From positions 1-29,062 of the forward strand of contig JBAXBP010000028.1 in assembly GCA_037141915.1 (NCBI GenBank): a stretch of 29,062 bases of DNA, given 5' to 3'. Below the pieces are notes generated by a model. The model searched no databases and was not told the origin of the DNA. It saw only the letters and a list, made by a program, of their open reading frames with translations. How positions within the stretch are numbered: the stretch's first letter is position 1; every line of letters starts with the position of its first letter. The position numbers and the translations under genes are program-made. Positions 7,812 to 17,400 of the stretch are shown piece by piece. This DNA is from CAIRDP01 sp037141915. Its GTDB lineage: Bacteria; Bacteroidota; Bacteroidia; Bacteroidales; FEN-979.

Positions 7812-9035
7812 TTATTGCACGATATTCCTGGCTTTGTAACAGGCCTCTTCAATTTTCATGATCAACGGTATCTCGGCGCCCGGGACCTCATTCCATGAAT
7901 TCACAAAAGCCACTATCGTGATGTCATTTACGGGATCGGTAACCATGCGGGTGTAAAATCCTTCATGAGCTCCTGTATGCCCCCATCCGAGGTTCTGGGC
8001 GTAAGTGATGCCCAGCGCATAATTCAGGTTATCGAAAGATGTTTTTGGGATCACAAGCATAAAATCGTTAACCCATACCGGGCTGAGTACGCCTTCTCCC
8101 CTGATGAGGCTGCGCATGAAACGCGAAAGATCGTCAGCGTTCGAGATGAGGTTGCCTTCGGCTACATTAGCCGAAATATTCGATTTGGTGCATTCCACAA
8201 CTGCCGGTGAATACTTGAAACCCCTGACAAAGGGCTGAGGGATCAACTGGTCATCGCCTTTGTAAGGAGCATAGGAATTGTTTAACCCCATGGGGTTGAA
8301 AATATTCTCGGTGACAAACTGTGGATAGCTCATCCCTGAAACACGTTCGATGATCTTCCCAAGGATAGAGTACCCGGTATTGGAATAATGATGTCCCTGG
8401 CCCGGAGGGAACAGGAAAAGCCTGCAGGTTGAGACCACTCCTACCAATTCGTCAAATGTAAAGGTGTGTTCAGGTTCAGGATCCATCACATAACCAATGT
8501 ACCATTTCCCCTTATACGGCACAGGGGCTGTCACAGTATCGGGGATTAGAGCGTTGGAAACATCAAACACCCCGGCATTATGCTCGAGCAGGAGGCGGAT
8601 CGTGATCTGGTCTTTGTAAGGTATATTGTAGTTTGCATCCTGTGGAATATACGTCATGCTTGTCCCGGGTATGGTATCGGTAAGCTTTGCATCCAGGTTC
8701 AGTTTGCCTTCCTGTGCCAGGAGGACGATAGAAGTGGAGGTAAACACTTTTGTAAGGCTGGCTATTCTGAAATGATACTGGTCGGTGATCGCTTCGCTGA
8801 AACCAGATGAAACAAAGTAGGAACCGTTTTTCGAACTGACTTTTAAAGCCAGGCCCCCGGGAAATCCGGGAAATTCAGACCTGTAGTCCGTGACCATTTT
8901 GTCAATCATGGACTGCAGGCTGCTTTGGATCTGGCTGCTGGTTGAAGGCACATAATCGGTACTCTTTTTTGTACATGATAAAATCGCGAGGCTCACAAAA
9001 AATGTGTAAACAAGCTTGACAAGAATTCTCTTCAT
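7812..9035 (-). CDS. Serine hydrolase lipoprotein (beta-lactamase / DD-peptidase fold)
   Basis: This is a 407-residue lipoprotein of the beta-lactamase (Pfam PF00144) superfamily. A signal peptide ends in the lipobox SLAILSC with lipidated Cys21. The catalytic SxxK motif is S93-L-T-K96, the YxN motif is Y217-S-N219, and the C-terminal HTG box is in GWGHTGAHEGF. The family includes class C beta-lactamases, D-alanyl-D-alanine carboxypeptidases, esterases and peptidases, so the substrate is open. The protein is expected at the inner or outer membrane facing the periplasm. It is probably transcribed alone from a promoter at about 9055. A large hairpin lies 3 bp past its stop. Length and motifs look intact. 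Confidence 0.88.
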   Translation of the reverse strand: MKRILVKLVYTFFVSLAILSCTKKSTDYVPSTSSQIQSSLQSMIDKMVTDYRSEFPGFPGGLALKVSSKNGSYFVSSGFSEAITDQYHFRIASLTKVFTSTSIVLLAQEGKLNLDAKLTDTIPGTSMTYIPQDANYNIPYKDQITIRLLLEHNAGVFDVSNALIPDTVTAPVPYKGKWYIGYVMDPEPEHTFTFDELVGVVSTCRLFLFPPGQGHHYSNTGYSILGKIIERVSGMSYPQFVTENIFNPMGLNNSYAPYKGDDQLIPQPFVRGFKYSPAVVECTKSNISANVAEGNLISNADDLSRFMRSLIRGEGVLSPVWVNDFMLVIPKTSFDNLNYALGITYAQNLGWGHTGAHEGFYTRMVTDPVNDITIVAFVNSWNEVPGAEIPLIMKIEEACYKARNIVQ

Positions 9036-9054
9036 AATCGTTAGTGCTAATTAA

Positions 9055-9090
9055 CAAAGGTATCGAAACCGCGTAATAAAATTACGCAAA
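9055..9090 (-). promoter_or_regulatory. Promoter of the serine hydrolase gene
   Basis: Read on the minus strand, TACCTTTG (9062 to 9055) is an exact TAnnTTTG -7 box. A TTTG at 9090 to 9087 could serve as the -33 element, although the 24-bp spacing is longer than the usual 19-21. The spacer contains a small perfect hairpin (arms 9071-9077 and 9081-9087, loop AAA). It could be an operator or the weak end of the upstream gene. Transcription would start about 10-15 bp before the ATG at 9035. Confidence 0.4.
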
Positions 9091-9167
9091 CGAAAGCTCA
9101 TGAGAGCAGATTAGTTTTATTCACGATTGATTTTCTTATTTTGACAGCTAACAGGCGGGCATAAGAA

Positions 9168-10547
9168 TTAACGTACAAGGATCATACGTGCATCCATTCT
9201 TTTTCCTTTGGTCATGATAATGCATTCATAAATGCCCGGATTCAGCCCGGAGCTTTCAAATTCTATATTGTTCCTTCCTCTAATGTAATGCTTACTGAGA
9301 TCCTTCACCTTTTGGCCCAAACGGTCATATATCCTGATTTCAGCAAACCCATCTTCAGTCATCTCAAATAAAATGGTGGTTACTGATCTGAAAGGATTAG
9401 GATAAACCGTAATTCCATTGTTAATTGAAGTGAGATCAGGGGAACCTGCGGGATCAGGAAGATGCATGATGATGAGGCTGTCGTGGGGTATGGCACTGAA
9501 TACTATATACGAAACACCACCCTGCCATGCGAACCTGAACGGCAGTATCCTGCTGCCCTGGGTGATCTGGTAAACATTCGCCATATGGGCATATGTCCTG
9601 ATTTTAAGCGTCAGCGGCACCTTGTAGGGATAAGGGGAGTCGGGAAGGTTGTCGGTGAGGTTGAATACCACGTGGTATCCTGATGAGTCGATAAGGTAAA
9701 GAATTGCAGCATTGCGTTCCCTGATGTATTTGACAACAGAATCCATAGTCGAGATCCAAAGATTATTCTGGTTCTCGGCAACATGATTAATATGCTCGGC
9801 AAATTCCCCGATAGGAACAGGCTCATAACCGTTGGTGTCGTGCATCAGGCGGAACCCGTGCCAGCGTTCAATGAGCCATCCGCTCCTCGAGACAATGGTG
9901 TCGATAAAGCCGTTGACTTCATCCAGGGGAGTGTCATGGTAAATATGCTGGCTGTAAATGTTATAAAAATTCGCAGGAGTATTGCCGTTGAAATAATTCT
10001 CGGTCCCCCTGATTGCCATATAATAATTCCTGGCAAGATTGATCGATGTGGTATCCACTGAACCGCTTGGCCAGGCAAAGGTCTCGCACTTCTGCGAAGG
10101 CACTCTTGCATTGATGGAGTCCCTTGAATCCCTGAGTTCATGTATCATGCTGTCGGCCCACGCTGGATTCTGCGAAAGTTCTGCAAAATTTGCATGGTTC
10201 TTTGAATGGCTGGCGATCTCATGGCCCTGCAATGCAAGCATGTTCACCGTATCCTAGCCGGGACACCAGCCTTTGCCTATACGGTTCGTAACTAAAAAAA
10301 AGGTCGCTTTGTAATTATGCTGGTTAAGCAATGGAGTCGCAAGAGTGACCTGGAAACGGTAGTTGTCGTCGAACGTAATCGTAAAAGCTGATTTTTTGAA
10401 TCCATGCCAGGTGGCGACCTGGTATTCAAGGGCTGCAGATGACGGCATGTTTTCCTGGCTGAATGCTGTTACCGGGTAATGGGAAAATAAGACGAAAGCC
10501 AGGATCAAAAATTTGGAAATTGTATTTCCTGCTGAAAACTTCGCCAC
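9168..10547 (-). pseudogene. Secreted polysaccharide deacetylase with T9SS sorting domain, interrupted by TAG
   Basis: Two minus-strand open frames (10547-10254 and the region below 10254) are in the same phase, separated only by one TAG codon at 10256-10254. Together they make one 459-codon gene. The first part has a signal peptide (FLILAFVLFSHYPVTAFSQE) and the NodB metal motif TFDDNY. The second has the metal-binding HSKNH in GHEIASHSKNH and a FAWPSG motif. It ends in a type IX secretion sorting domain (ITVYPNPF... to the final MILVR). The stop splits the catalytic motifs, so neither piece should work alone. The sequence around it (GWCPG-stop-DTVNMLALQGHE) fits a TGG tryptophan codon changed to TAG by one base. 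The remaining frame has no other lesion, so the change is recent, or it is a sequencing error. TAG is a genuine stop elsewhere in the window. Confidence 0.82.
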
Positions 10548-10634
10548 TAAGGTCCTGGTTTATTGAATATCTTGGAAGCGCAAATATATTACTTAATCCA
10601 TAAACAGCATATAAAGTTTATCGGGATAAGATGC

Positions 10635-10642
10635 TATTTTTG
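10635..10642 (+). promoter_or_regulatory. -7 box upstream of membrane protein gene
   Basis: TATTTTTG is an exact TAnnTTTG match 30 bp before ATG 10673. No good -33 TTTG stands at the usual distance. The 125-bp divergent region also serves the deacetylase relic on the other strand. Confidence 0.35.
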
Positions 10643-10672
10643 CTTCAGCAACAGAAAAAATAATTGTAAAGT

Positions 10673-11368
10673 ATGTCTCATATTGTCACCCGCACTTTCG
10701 GTACGGATTTCATTTATTTCGACCTCGTTTTCCTGGTGTTCTGGATCACAACCCTGGCTCGCAAACGCCATTTCTCTGCGATCCGCTGGGGGATTGCAGG
10801 ATGGATCATCTACATCCTCATCGATTACATGCTCTGGTACCGTATCATGGGATCCCGGCATTATTCAGGCGGCCTGTATCCTGAACTCTTTTTTGCCTGG
10901 TTTTGCTTTTCACCCGGTTTCGTGCAGTTTTCCTATGTCATAGTGATGTTTGAAAAAAGAAGCAACCGTGAAATCTTATTCTGGACTTTTTTATTTTACT
11001 GCGGATGGACGATGGTGGGGTTGCTGTCGCAGTGGCTCCCGCTTGACGATACGCTGATCAGGGTGTCGAGGGATATGGGTCAGGGGAAGCAAAGATGGAT
11101 CATGGGCGGCCTCGCTGTATTAAACCTTTTCGCAGGGATCATCATGATTTACATGGAAAAGATCAGCTGGAAGGACCTGCTTTATATTTTTCTTATCGGG
11201 ACACTGGTTGAATTCGCCCTCGAATTTTCCCTGCTGGTCTCAGGGATCAGGCTTGAACAAGGGCAGTGGAGCCCGGGAATGATGATTGTCAATGCCCTTG
11301 TTGAGTTCAACTGCGGTATTTTTATCATGTTCCTTATCTGGGGGTTTTTGAAAAAAAAGACATTGTAA
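10673..11368 (+). CDS. Multi-pass membrane protein of unknown function
   Basis: This 231-residue protein consists almost entirely of hydrophobic segments, about seven likely membrane helices. They lie roughly at 12-30, 37-56, 70-92, 100-122, 142-161, 165-186 and 202-226. The loops are short. The C-terminus is KKKTL, a basic cytoplasmic end. Many tryptophans and aromatic residues line the helices, and no catalytic, heme-binding or transporter motif stands out. I do not recognise the family. It has its own likely -7 box upstream and is followed 57 bp later by an unrelated small membrane protein gene. Confidence 0.75.
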   Translation: MSHIVTRTFGTDFIYFDLVFLVFWITTLARKRHFSAIRWGIAGWIIYILIDYMLWYRIMGSRHYSGGLYPELFFAWFCFSPGFVQFSYVIVMFEKRSNREILFWTFLFYCGWTMVGLLSQWLPLDDTLIRVSRDMGQGKQRWIMGGLAVLNLFAGIIMIYMEKISWKDLLYIFLIGTLVEFALEFSLLVSGIRLEQGQWSPGMMIVNALVEFNCGIFIMFLIWGFLKKKTL

Positions 11369-11395
11369 ATACAGATTAACAGCCTTTAACCGTTA

Positions 11396-11403
11396 TAATT
11401 TTG
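11396..11403 (+). promoter_or_regulatory. -7 box upstream of DUF4337 gene
   Basis: TAATTTTG matches TAnnTTTG exactly, 22 bp before ATG 11426. It implies a short leader. No clear -33 element was seen. Confidence 0.35.
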
Positions 11404-11425
11404 TACAATCATATCATGTGTTAAT

Positions 11426-11959
11426 ATGGAAGAGATTGAAGTCCCCACCGAACATCTGCAGGAACAGCTGAATGAGAAGTCACGTGAGAGCCAGGAAAGG
11501 TGGGTGTTGATGGTGGCTCTGACCGCAGCTGTGCTGGCGGTGTTTGCAGCCATTGCCGCACTGCTTGCCGGCCATTATGCCAATGAAGCAATGATTGAGC
11601 AGCTCCAGGCGTCAGATCAATGGGCTTTTTACCAGGCAAAAGGGATCAAGCTTGCAGTGGTTGAAAGCAAGATGGACATGCTGAAGCAGCTTGGGAAAGA
11701 ACCTGCTTCAAAGGATCTGGAAAAGGCCGATAAGTACAGGGACGAACAAAAGGAGATCAATAACGTTGCAAAAGAGAAGGAACAAAAATCTTCAGCTTTT
11801 CTTGTGCTGCATAATAAACTGGCCAGGGGTGTCACAGTCTTTCAGGTAGCCATTGCAATTTGTGCGATTTCAGCGCTTACCAGGAAAAAATTCCTGTGGT
11901 ACGGAAGTGTAGGGCTGGGCATAGCCGGAATATTGCTGATGGGGCTGGTGTTTTTTTAA
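11426..11959 (+). CDS. DUF4337 family membrane protein
   Basis: This 177-residue protein has the layout of the DUF4337 family. A short acidic N-terminus (EEIEVPTEHLQEQLNEKS) leads to a first membrane helix (about 28-48, ALTAAVLAVFAAIAALLAGHY). The diagnostic stretch NEAMIEQLQASDQWAFYQAKGIK follows. A charged coiled coil (about 85-125) precedes two C-terminal helices (about 135-152 and 157-177). The function of the family is unknown; the topology suggests a membrane-anchored helical domain. It probably has its own promoter. Family assignment rests on the SDQWAFYQAKGIK core and the length. Confidence 0.8.
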   Translation: MEEIEVPTEHLQEQLNEKSRESQERWVLMVALTAAVLAVFAAIAALLAGHYANEAMIEQLQASDQWAFYQAKGIKLAVVESKMDMLKQLGKEPASKDLEKADKYRDEQKEINNVAKEKEQKSSAFLVLHNKLARGVTVFQVAIAICAISALTRKKFLWYGSVGLGIAGILLMGLVFF

Positions 11960-11981
11960 CCCGGATAATTCTGTAGATTTG
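11951..11981 (+). promoter_or_regulatory. Promoter of the MFS transporter gene
   Basis: TAGATTTG (11974-11981) is an exact -7 box. A T-tract at 11951-11957, overlapping the end of the DUF4337 gene, gives a TTTT -33-like element 19 bp upstream. The predicted start leaves a leader of about 30 nt before ATG 12018. Confidence 0.42.
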
Positions 11982-12017
11982 TATTAGACATCTGTACAGA
12001 AACGAAACCGGAACATC

Positions 12018-13322
12018 ATGACTGGCTCTCCCACTCTTGAAATTACCGACGCACAACTTCCACTGCTTAACGAATCTGAAACAATAACATCCACACATTA
12101 CAGGATTCTCGGCATGAGCTGGGCCGGCTGGGTGTTCGATTTTTATGACCTCATTCTGTTCACTTTCCTGCTCATCCCTATTGCAAAAGAATACAATTTT
12201 ACAAACCTGCAGATGTCGTATGTGCTTGGTGCCAGCCTTGCAGCTACTGCGATAGGGGGCGTGATCTTCGGCATCCTCAGCGACCGTTACGGCAGGAAAC
12301 CTGTCCTTCAGTGGACCATTCTGACTTATTCCATTGGCACATTCCTCTCGGGTCTTGCCGGCAGTTTCTGGCTTCTTATGATCTTCAGGATACTTACAGG
12401 CCTGGGAGTAGGAGGAGAATGGGGGACAGGCCAGACTTATGTAGGTGAAACTTTTCCGGCAAAAGTCAGGGGACGGTATTGTGCCATGATGCAGACCGGC
12501 GCCCCTTTGGGTATAGCACTTGCTTCGATTGTCGGAGGACTCATTGCACCTCACATCGGCTGGAGGGCCTGTTTCTTTGTTTCGGTGCTCCCTGCTTTCC
12601 TGGTGCTCTTCATCCGGAGGCACCTGCCCGAATCGGACCTCTGGCTGAGAAGGAAAAAAATGTCGATTGCAGCAGCAAAGGACAAGTATAAGAGAAATGC
12701 AACGATTCTGCAGTTCCAGGAACTCTTATCCAAAGAAAACAGGAAATATTTCATCCTCGGGCTGATACTCGCGATCTTTGACATGACGGCCTACTGGCTT
12801 ACTTACTCATGGATGCCGGGTTACCTCCATAACGAAAGGAATTTTTCGCTCACTAAATCCGCATTATGGATACTCATCACACAAACCGGAGGTTTCCTTG
12901 GATATCTTTTTTTCGGTGTTATCGCCGACAGGTATGGAAGAAGGCCGGCTTACAGCATCTATTCGGTGATCATGACTCTGGGCCTGGTCATGGTGACAAT
13001 CTTCTGGGATGATATAGTCATGTATCCCTTCATCATCCTCGGCTTTATGTTCATGGTGGGTTTCGGAACCGGGATGTTCGGGGGGTTCGGTTCACTCTTT
13101 TCTGAACTCTTCCCGACCTCGGTGCGTAGCACGGCCATGGGCTCGGCATTTAATCTTGCAAGGGGGATTCAGTTCTTTACGCCGGTTGTAATTTCAGTGA
13201 TAGCCGTGCATTACGGGCTTGGCGGGGGTATCTCCCTTGCAGCCCTGTTCGCCCTGCTGACCGGTGCCTGGATCTGGACTTTCCCCGAGACAAGGGAAAA
13301 AAAACTGGCGCAGGGAGATTAA
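12018..13322 (+). CDS. MFS transporter (metabolite:H+ symporter type)
   Basis: This 434-residue protein has the 12-helix major facilitator fold. The signature between helices 2 and 3 is GILSDRYGRKP, and its degenerate repeat between helices 8 and 9 is GVIADRYGRRP. Helix 4-5 motifs GLGVGGEWGTG and ETFPAKVRGR are typical of the sugar/organic-acid symporter branch. The N-terminal segment MSWAGWVFDFYDLILF resembles the sialate and carboxylate symporter subfamilies, so an organic acid or sialic acid is a reasonable guess. The substrate cannot be fixed from sequence, and no catabolic genes lie beside it. It is followed 33 bp later by the RND efflux genes, which have their own -7 box, so co-transcription is possible but not needed. 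Confidence 0.88.
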   Translation: MTGSPTLEITDAQLPLLNESETITSTHYRILGMSWAGWVFDFYDLILFTFLLIPIAKEYNFTNLQMSYVLGASLAATAIGGVIFGILSDRYGRKPVLQWTILTYSIGTFLSGLAGSFWLLMIFRILTGLGVGGEWGTGQTYVGETFPAKVRGRYCAMMQTGAPLGIALASIVGGLIAPHIGWRACFFVSVLPAFLVLFIRRHLPESDLWLRRKKMSIAAAKDKYKRNATILQFQELLSKENRKYFILGLILAIFDMTAYWLTYSWMPGYLHNERNFSLTKSALWILITQTGGFLGYLFFGVIADRYGRRPAYSIYSVIMTLGLVMVTIFWDDIVMYPFIILGFMFMVGFGTGMFGGFGSLFSELFPTSVRSTAMGSAFNLARGIQFFTPVVISVIAVHYGLGGGISLAALFALLTGAWIWTFPETREKKLAQGD

Positions 13323-13327
13323 TTTAT

Positions 13328-13335
13328 TATATTTG
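13328..13335 (+). promoter_or_regulatory. -7 box upstream of RND efflux operon
   Basis: TATATTTG matches TAnnTTTG exactly in the 33-bp gap before ATG 13356. The -33 position falls inside the end of the MFS gene and shows no good TTTG, so the site is tentative. Confidence 0.3.
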
Positions 13336-13355
13336 AGATTCAATGATCAAGGGTC

Positions 13356-14411
13356 ATGAAACGAAAGCTGATATTCTTTGGCATTCTCGCGCTGGTTATC
13401 CTTCTTATTCTTCTGAGGATATTTTCGGGAAACAATAAAAAGACAAGCCAGGCCGCGTCCCCGGCAAAAACTGCGGTTCCTGTCGAGGTCATCATTGCAA
13501 AAGACACTTCCCTGGTATACAGGATCAGCACCATCGGCTCTTTAAGAGCCAACGAAAGCGTTGCCATCGTAAGCGAGATCAGCAAAAAGGTGACAGGCGT
13601 TTTTCTGAAAGAAGGCTCACTGGTCGCTAAAGGCCAGGTACTGTTCAAACTCGACGATTCGGAGCTGGTTGCAAGGATCAACAAACTGACCATAGAGGAA
13701 AAACTTGCAGCGACCAACGAATCCAGGGAGAAAGCACAGCTTTCAAAAGGCGGGATCAGCCAGGAACAATATGATAATACGGCCAACCACCTCAATACTA
13801 TCAGGGCCGAAATAGAGATACTAAAAGTCGACCTCTCCAAGACCGAGATCAGGGCTCCTTTTACCGGGAAGATAGGGCTGAGGAATGTAAGCGAAGGAGC
13901 CTGGGTTACCCCGAATCTTGTTCTTGCAAATTTGCAGGATGTAAGCAGGATCAAGGTGGATTTCTCAGTCCCGGAGCGTTATGCTTCGGACCTCAGGCAG
14001 GGATCGCTCATACATTTTACCACCGACTATTCTTCAAAACCAACCCTGGCAGTGATAGACGCAGTGGAACCCGATGTGGAAAAGCATACAAGGACCATTC
14101 CTGTGCGTGCCATCTGCGACAACAAAGACGGCAGCCTGGTGCCCGGGGCTTCGGTGAAAGTCGACATAGACCTGAAAGCCATTGTCAAAAAGCTGTTTAT
14201 CCCTACGGCAGCACTCATACCTACGGTCAAGGGATATGATGTATACCTCATGAAATCAGGACAGGCAGTGCTTCAGCAGGTGACTACCGGCATGCGCAAT
14301 CTTCAGAGCGTCGAGATCACTTCAGGCCTTTCACTGAATGATACTGTCGTGGTAACGAACCTCTTAAGGATAAAACCCGATTCACCGCTCAAGCTCGTGA
14401 AACTCAACTGA
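13356..14411 (+). CDS. RND efflux periplasmic adaptor (HlyD/MFP family)
   Basis: This 351-residue membrane fusion protein has an N-terminal anchor (about 5-23, LIFFGILALVILLILLRIF) and no lipobox cysteine. Beta-barrel and barrel-sandwich segments include IGSLRANESVAIVSEISKKV and EGSLVAKGQVLFKLDDSEL. A short alpha-helical hairpin (about 105-155) carries LSKGGISQEQYD. The second half of the lipoyl domain is DLSKTEIRAPFTGKIGLRNV, and the C-terminal membrane-proximal domain has FIPTAALIPTVKGYDVYLM. It bridges the inner-membrane pump and the outer-membrane channel. The gene ends one base before the pump start (TGA-T-ATG), so the two are translationally linked. Length is normal. Confidence 0.93.
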   Translation: MKRKLIFFGILALVILLILLRIFSGNNKKTSQAASPAKTAVPVEVIIAKDTSLVYRISTIGSLRANESVAIVSEISKKVTGVFLKEGSLVAKGQVLFKLDDSELVARINKLTIEEKLAATNESREKAQLSKGGISQEQYDNTANHLNTIRAEIEILKVDLSKTEIRAPFTGKIGLRNVSEGAWVTPNLVLANLQDVSRIKVDFSVPERYASDLRQGSLIHFTTDYSSKPTLAVIDAVEPDVEKHTRTIPVRAICDNKDGSLVPGASVKVDIDLKAIVKKLFIPTAALIPTVKGYDVYLMKSGQAVLQQVTTGMRNLQSVEITSGLSLNDTVVVTNLLRIKPDSPLKLVKLN

Positions 14412-14412
14412 T

Positions 14413-17400
14413 ATGAGCCTCTCGTCCGTCAGCATAAAAAGGCCTGTACTGGCCACGGTTTTTTCCCTCCTGATCGTGATCTTCGGGCTTGTAAGCTATT
14501 CTTACCTCGGGATCCGCGAATACCCTGCCATGGACCCGCCGGTGGTTTCAGTAACCACCAACTATGCAGGGGCCAACCCCGAGATCATACAGGCCCAGAT
14601 CACCGAACCCCTCGAGGATGCAATCAACGGCATCGAAGGGATCAGGGTGCTTTCGTCAATCTCCAACGACCAGACCAGCCTGATCTCTGTGGAGTTCAAC
14701 CTCGGTCACGATATGGAGTCTGCTGCAAATGACGTTCGCGACCGTGTTTCCAAAACCATCAGCCAGCTACCCAAGGATGTCGATCCGCCTATAGTCGAAA
14801 AGCTCAGCGCCAACGCAAATGCAATCATCTTCATGGTCATCCGCTCATACCAGCATAATATCATGGAGGTGAATGCCCTGATGGAAAACGTGATTAAGGA
14901 AAGGCTGCAAACCATTCCCGGGGTAGGCGACATCAAGATCTTCGGCGAGAAGAAATTCTCGATGCGGCTCTGGCTTGATCCGTATAAGATGGCAGCCTGC
15001 GGCATCACTTCGCTTGATATACAGAAAGCTGTATCCAGGGAAAATATTGAACTGCCCACGGGCAGGGTTGAAGGGAGCATGACAGAACTTACTATAAGAG
15101 CCCTCGGCCTTATGCAGAGCCCCGACCAGTTCAACAACATGATCATTAAACAGGAGGGCGGCAACATCATACGCCTGTCCGATTTAGGCACTGCCGAGCT
15201 CTATCCCCAGAACGACAGGTCCACCGTGATGATGGACCTGCTGCCTGTCCTGATTATCGGAGTGGTGCCCCAGAACGACGCGAACAACGTGGCTATTGCC
15301 GATGAGTTCTACCGGAGGATGGACAAGCTCAAAGATGAGATCCCTGCCGAATACAGCATCAGCATAGGATATGATTTCACGAAGTTCGAACGCAGGGCGG
15401 TGAAGGAAGTCAAGGAAACCATATTCATCTCACTGCTGCTGGTGATCCTGATTATCTTCTTTTTCCTGCGCGACTGGAGGTCGACCATCATACCCGTTGT
15501 CGCAATCCCAGTCTCGCTCATCGGCGCTTTCATCCTGATGGCGTTGTTCGGGCTTTCCATCAATGTTCTTACACTTCTTGCAGTGGTGCTGGCGATAGGT
15601 TTGGTGTGCGATGATGCCATCATTGTGCTCGAGAATATCCATGCCAAGGTCAGCGGTGGTATGAACCCGGTCATAGCTGCCAACGAAGGAATGAGCGAGA
15701 TCTTCTTCGCAGTGATCTCGACAACCATCGTGCTGGCTGCAGTGTTCATCCCTGTGATGTTCCTGCAGGGTCTTGTTGGCAGGCTGTTCCGCGAATTCGC
15801 CCTGGTGGTTGCAGGTTCGGTGCTGATCTCGGCTTTCGTAGCTCTCACCCTTTCGCCCATGATGTGTTCCCGCATTTTAAAACCCAGGAGTGGCAAGCCG
15901 AACTGGCTCATCCGCAGTACTGATCCTTTTTTTGATTCACTGAACCGGGCTTATGAACGCGGGCTTGATGTTTTTTTAAAACGCCGGTGGATGGCTGTGC
16001 CTCTTTTCCTTGTCATTACAGGCCTGATCTATGTGTTCTACAAGTCCCTTCATTCGGAACTGGCGCCTTTCGAAGACCGCAACAACATACGTATCCCTAC
16101 TCTCGCGCCAGAAGGGTCAAGCTATGAGTTCATGGACAAGTACATGGCAAGGGTGGATAAGTATTTCAGGGATTCGGTTCCTGAGGTGTCGACCTATTTT
16201 TACATGGTCGCGCCCAGCATAGGGGCCAAAGACAATCCCAGCAAGGGAATGGAGATCGTTTACCTTCAGGATGCCGATAAGCGGAAACGCGGCCAGCACG
16301 AGATCTTCGTGAAAGCAGCCAGGGAACTCCAGGCGATTACAGGTGTACGATGCTTCCCTTTCGAACCTCCTACCATTGGCGACAGGTTTTCGGGCCAGCC
16401 GGTGCAGTATGTGCTTCAGGCGCCAAACCTGACCATGCTCAAGGATGTGCTGCCGCATTTTCTTGAAGCAGCCAGGAAAGTCCCGATACTGCAGTTCGTC
16501 GATGCCGATTTCAAAATAAACAAGCCCGAGCTCAGGGTCACGGTGAACCGCGACAAGGCTTCGCTTCTCAATGTTTCAACGGAGGAGATCGCACGAACGC
16601 TTCAGCTGAGCCTTAGCGGACAGCGCTACCAGTATTTCTACATGGACGGCAAGCAGTATGAGATCATCGGGCAGCTGATGGCGCGCTACCGCGGCGATCC
16701 GGATGCATTGAAATCACTCTATGTAAGGAGCAACCAGGGCGACCTGGTGCCACTCGACAACCTGATCAGCATAGAGGAAAATATTAATCCTGCTGCCATT
16801 TACTCTTATAACCGTTATATCTCTGCGACAATATCCGCAGGCCTTACCCAGGGAGCTACCCTGGGTGACGGCATCAGGGAGCTTGACAGGATTTCGAAAG
16901 AGATACTGCCTCCGGGCATCAAGACAAACCTCGCGGGACAAAGCCGTGATTACAGTGAAAGCTCATCCAGCCTCATTTTCGTATTCATACTCGGAATCGT
17001 TCTCATTTTCCTGATCCTTGCGGCCCAGTTCGAAAGTTTTGTCGATCCCTTCATCATTTTGCTTACCGTTCCCCTGGCCATTGCCGGGGCCATGTTCTCG
17101 CTCTGGTATTTCAGGCAAACCCTGAATATCTTCAGCGAGATAGGGATAATCATGCTCATAGGGCTGGTTACCAAAAACGGCATCCTTATCGTCGAATTTG
17201 CGAACCAGAGGAAACAGGCTGGGCTGAATAAACTCGAAGCCGTGCGAACGGCTGCCGCATCCAGGTTCAGGCCCATCCTCATGACCTCATCGGCCATGGT
17301 GCTCGGGATACTACCTATCGCACTGAATATAGGCGCTTCATCTGAAAGCCGGCAGTCACTGGGTATTGCAGTGGTGGGAGGGCTGATCTTTTCGACCTTC

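Noticed and set aside
7637..7861. 74-codon plus-strand frame as a gene
   Set aside because: It runs through the 17-bp hairpin and into the antisense of the serine hydrolase. There is no family resemblance or ribosome binding site.
10254..10256. TAG read as an amino acid (recoding) in the deacetylase
   Set aside because: TAG terminates hyaB, hyaD, hypB and the methyltransferase gene normally, so general recoding is excluded. A point mutation or base-call error is simpler.
11877..12623. 248-codon minus-strand frame opposite the MFS transporter
   Set aside because: It is antisense to an intact transporter, its composition is low in hydrophobic order and rich in Cys/His/Pro, and it shows no motif.
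13340..13954. 204-codon minus-strand frame opposite the RND adaptor
   Set aside because: It is a shadow of the adaptor gene. The hydrophobic, Ser-rich sequence shows no family features.
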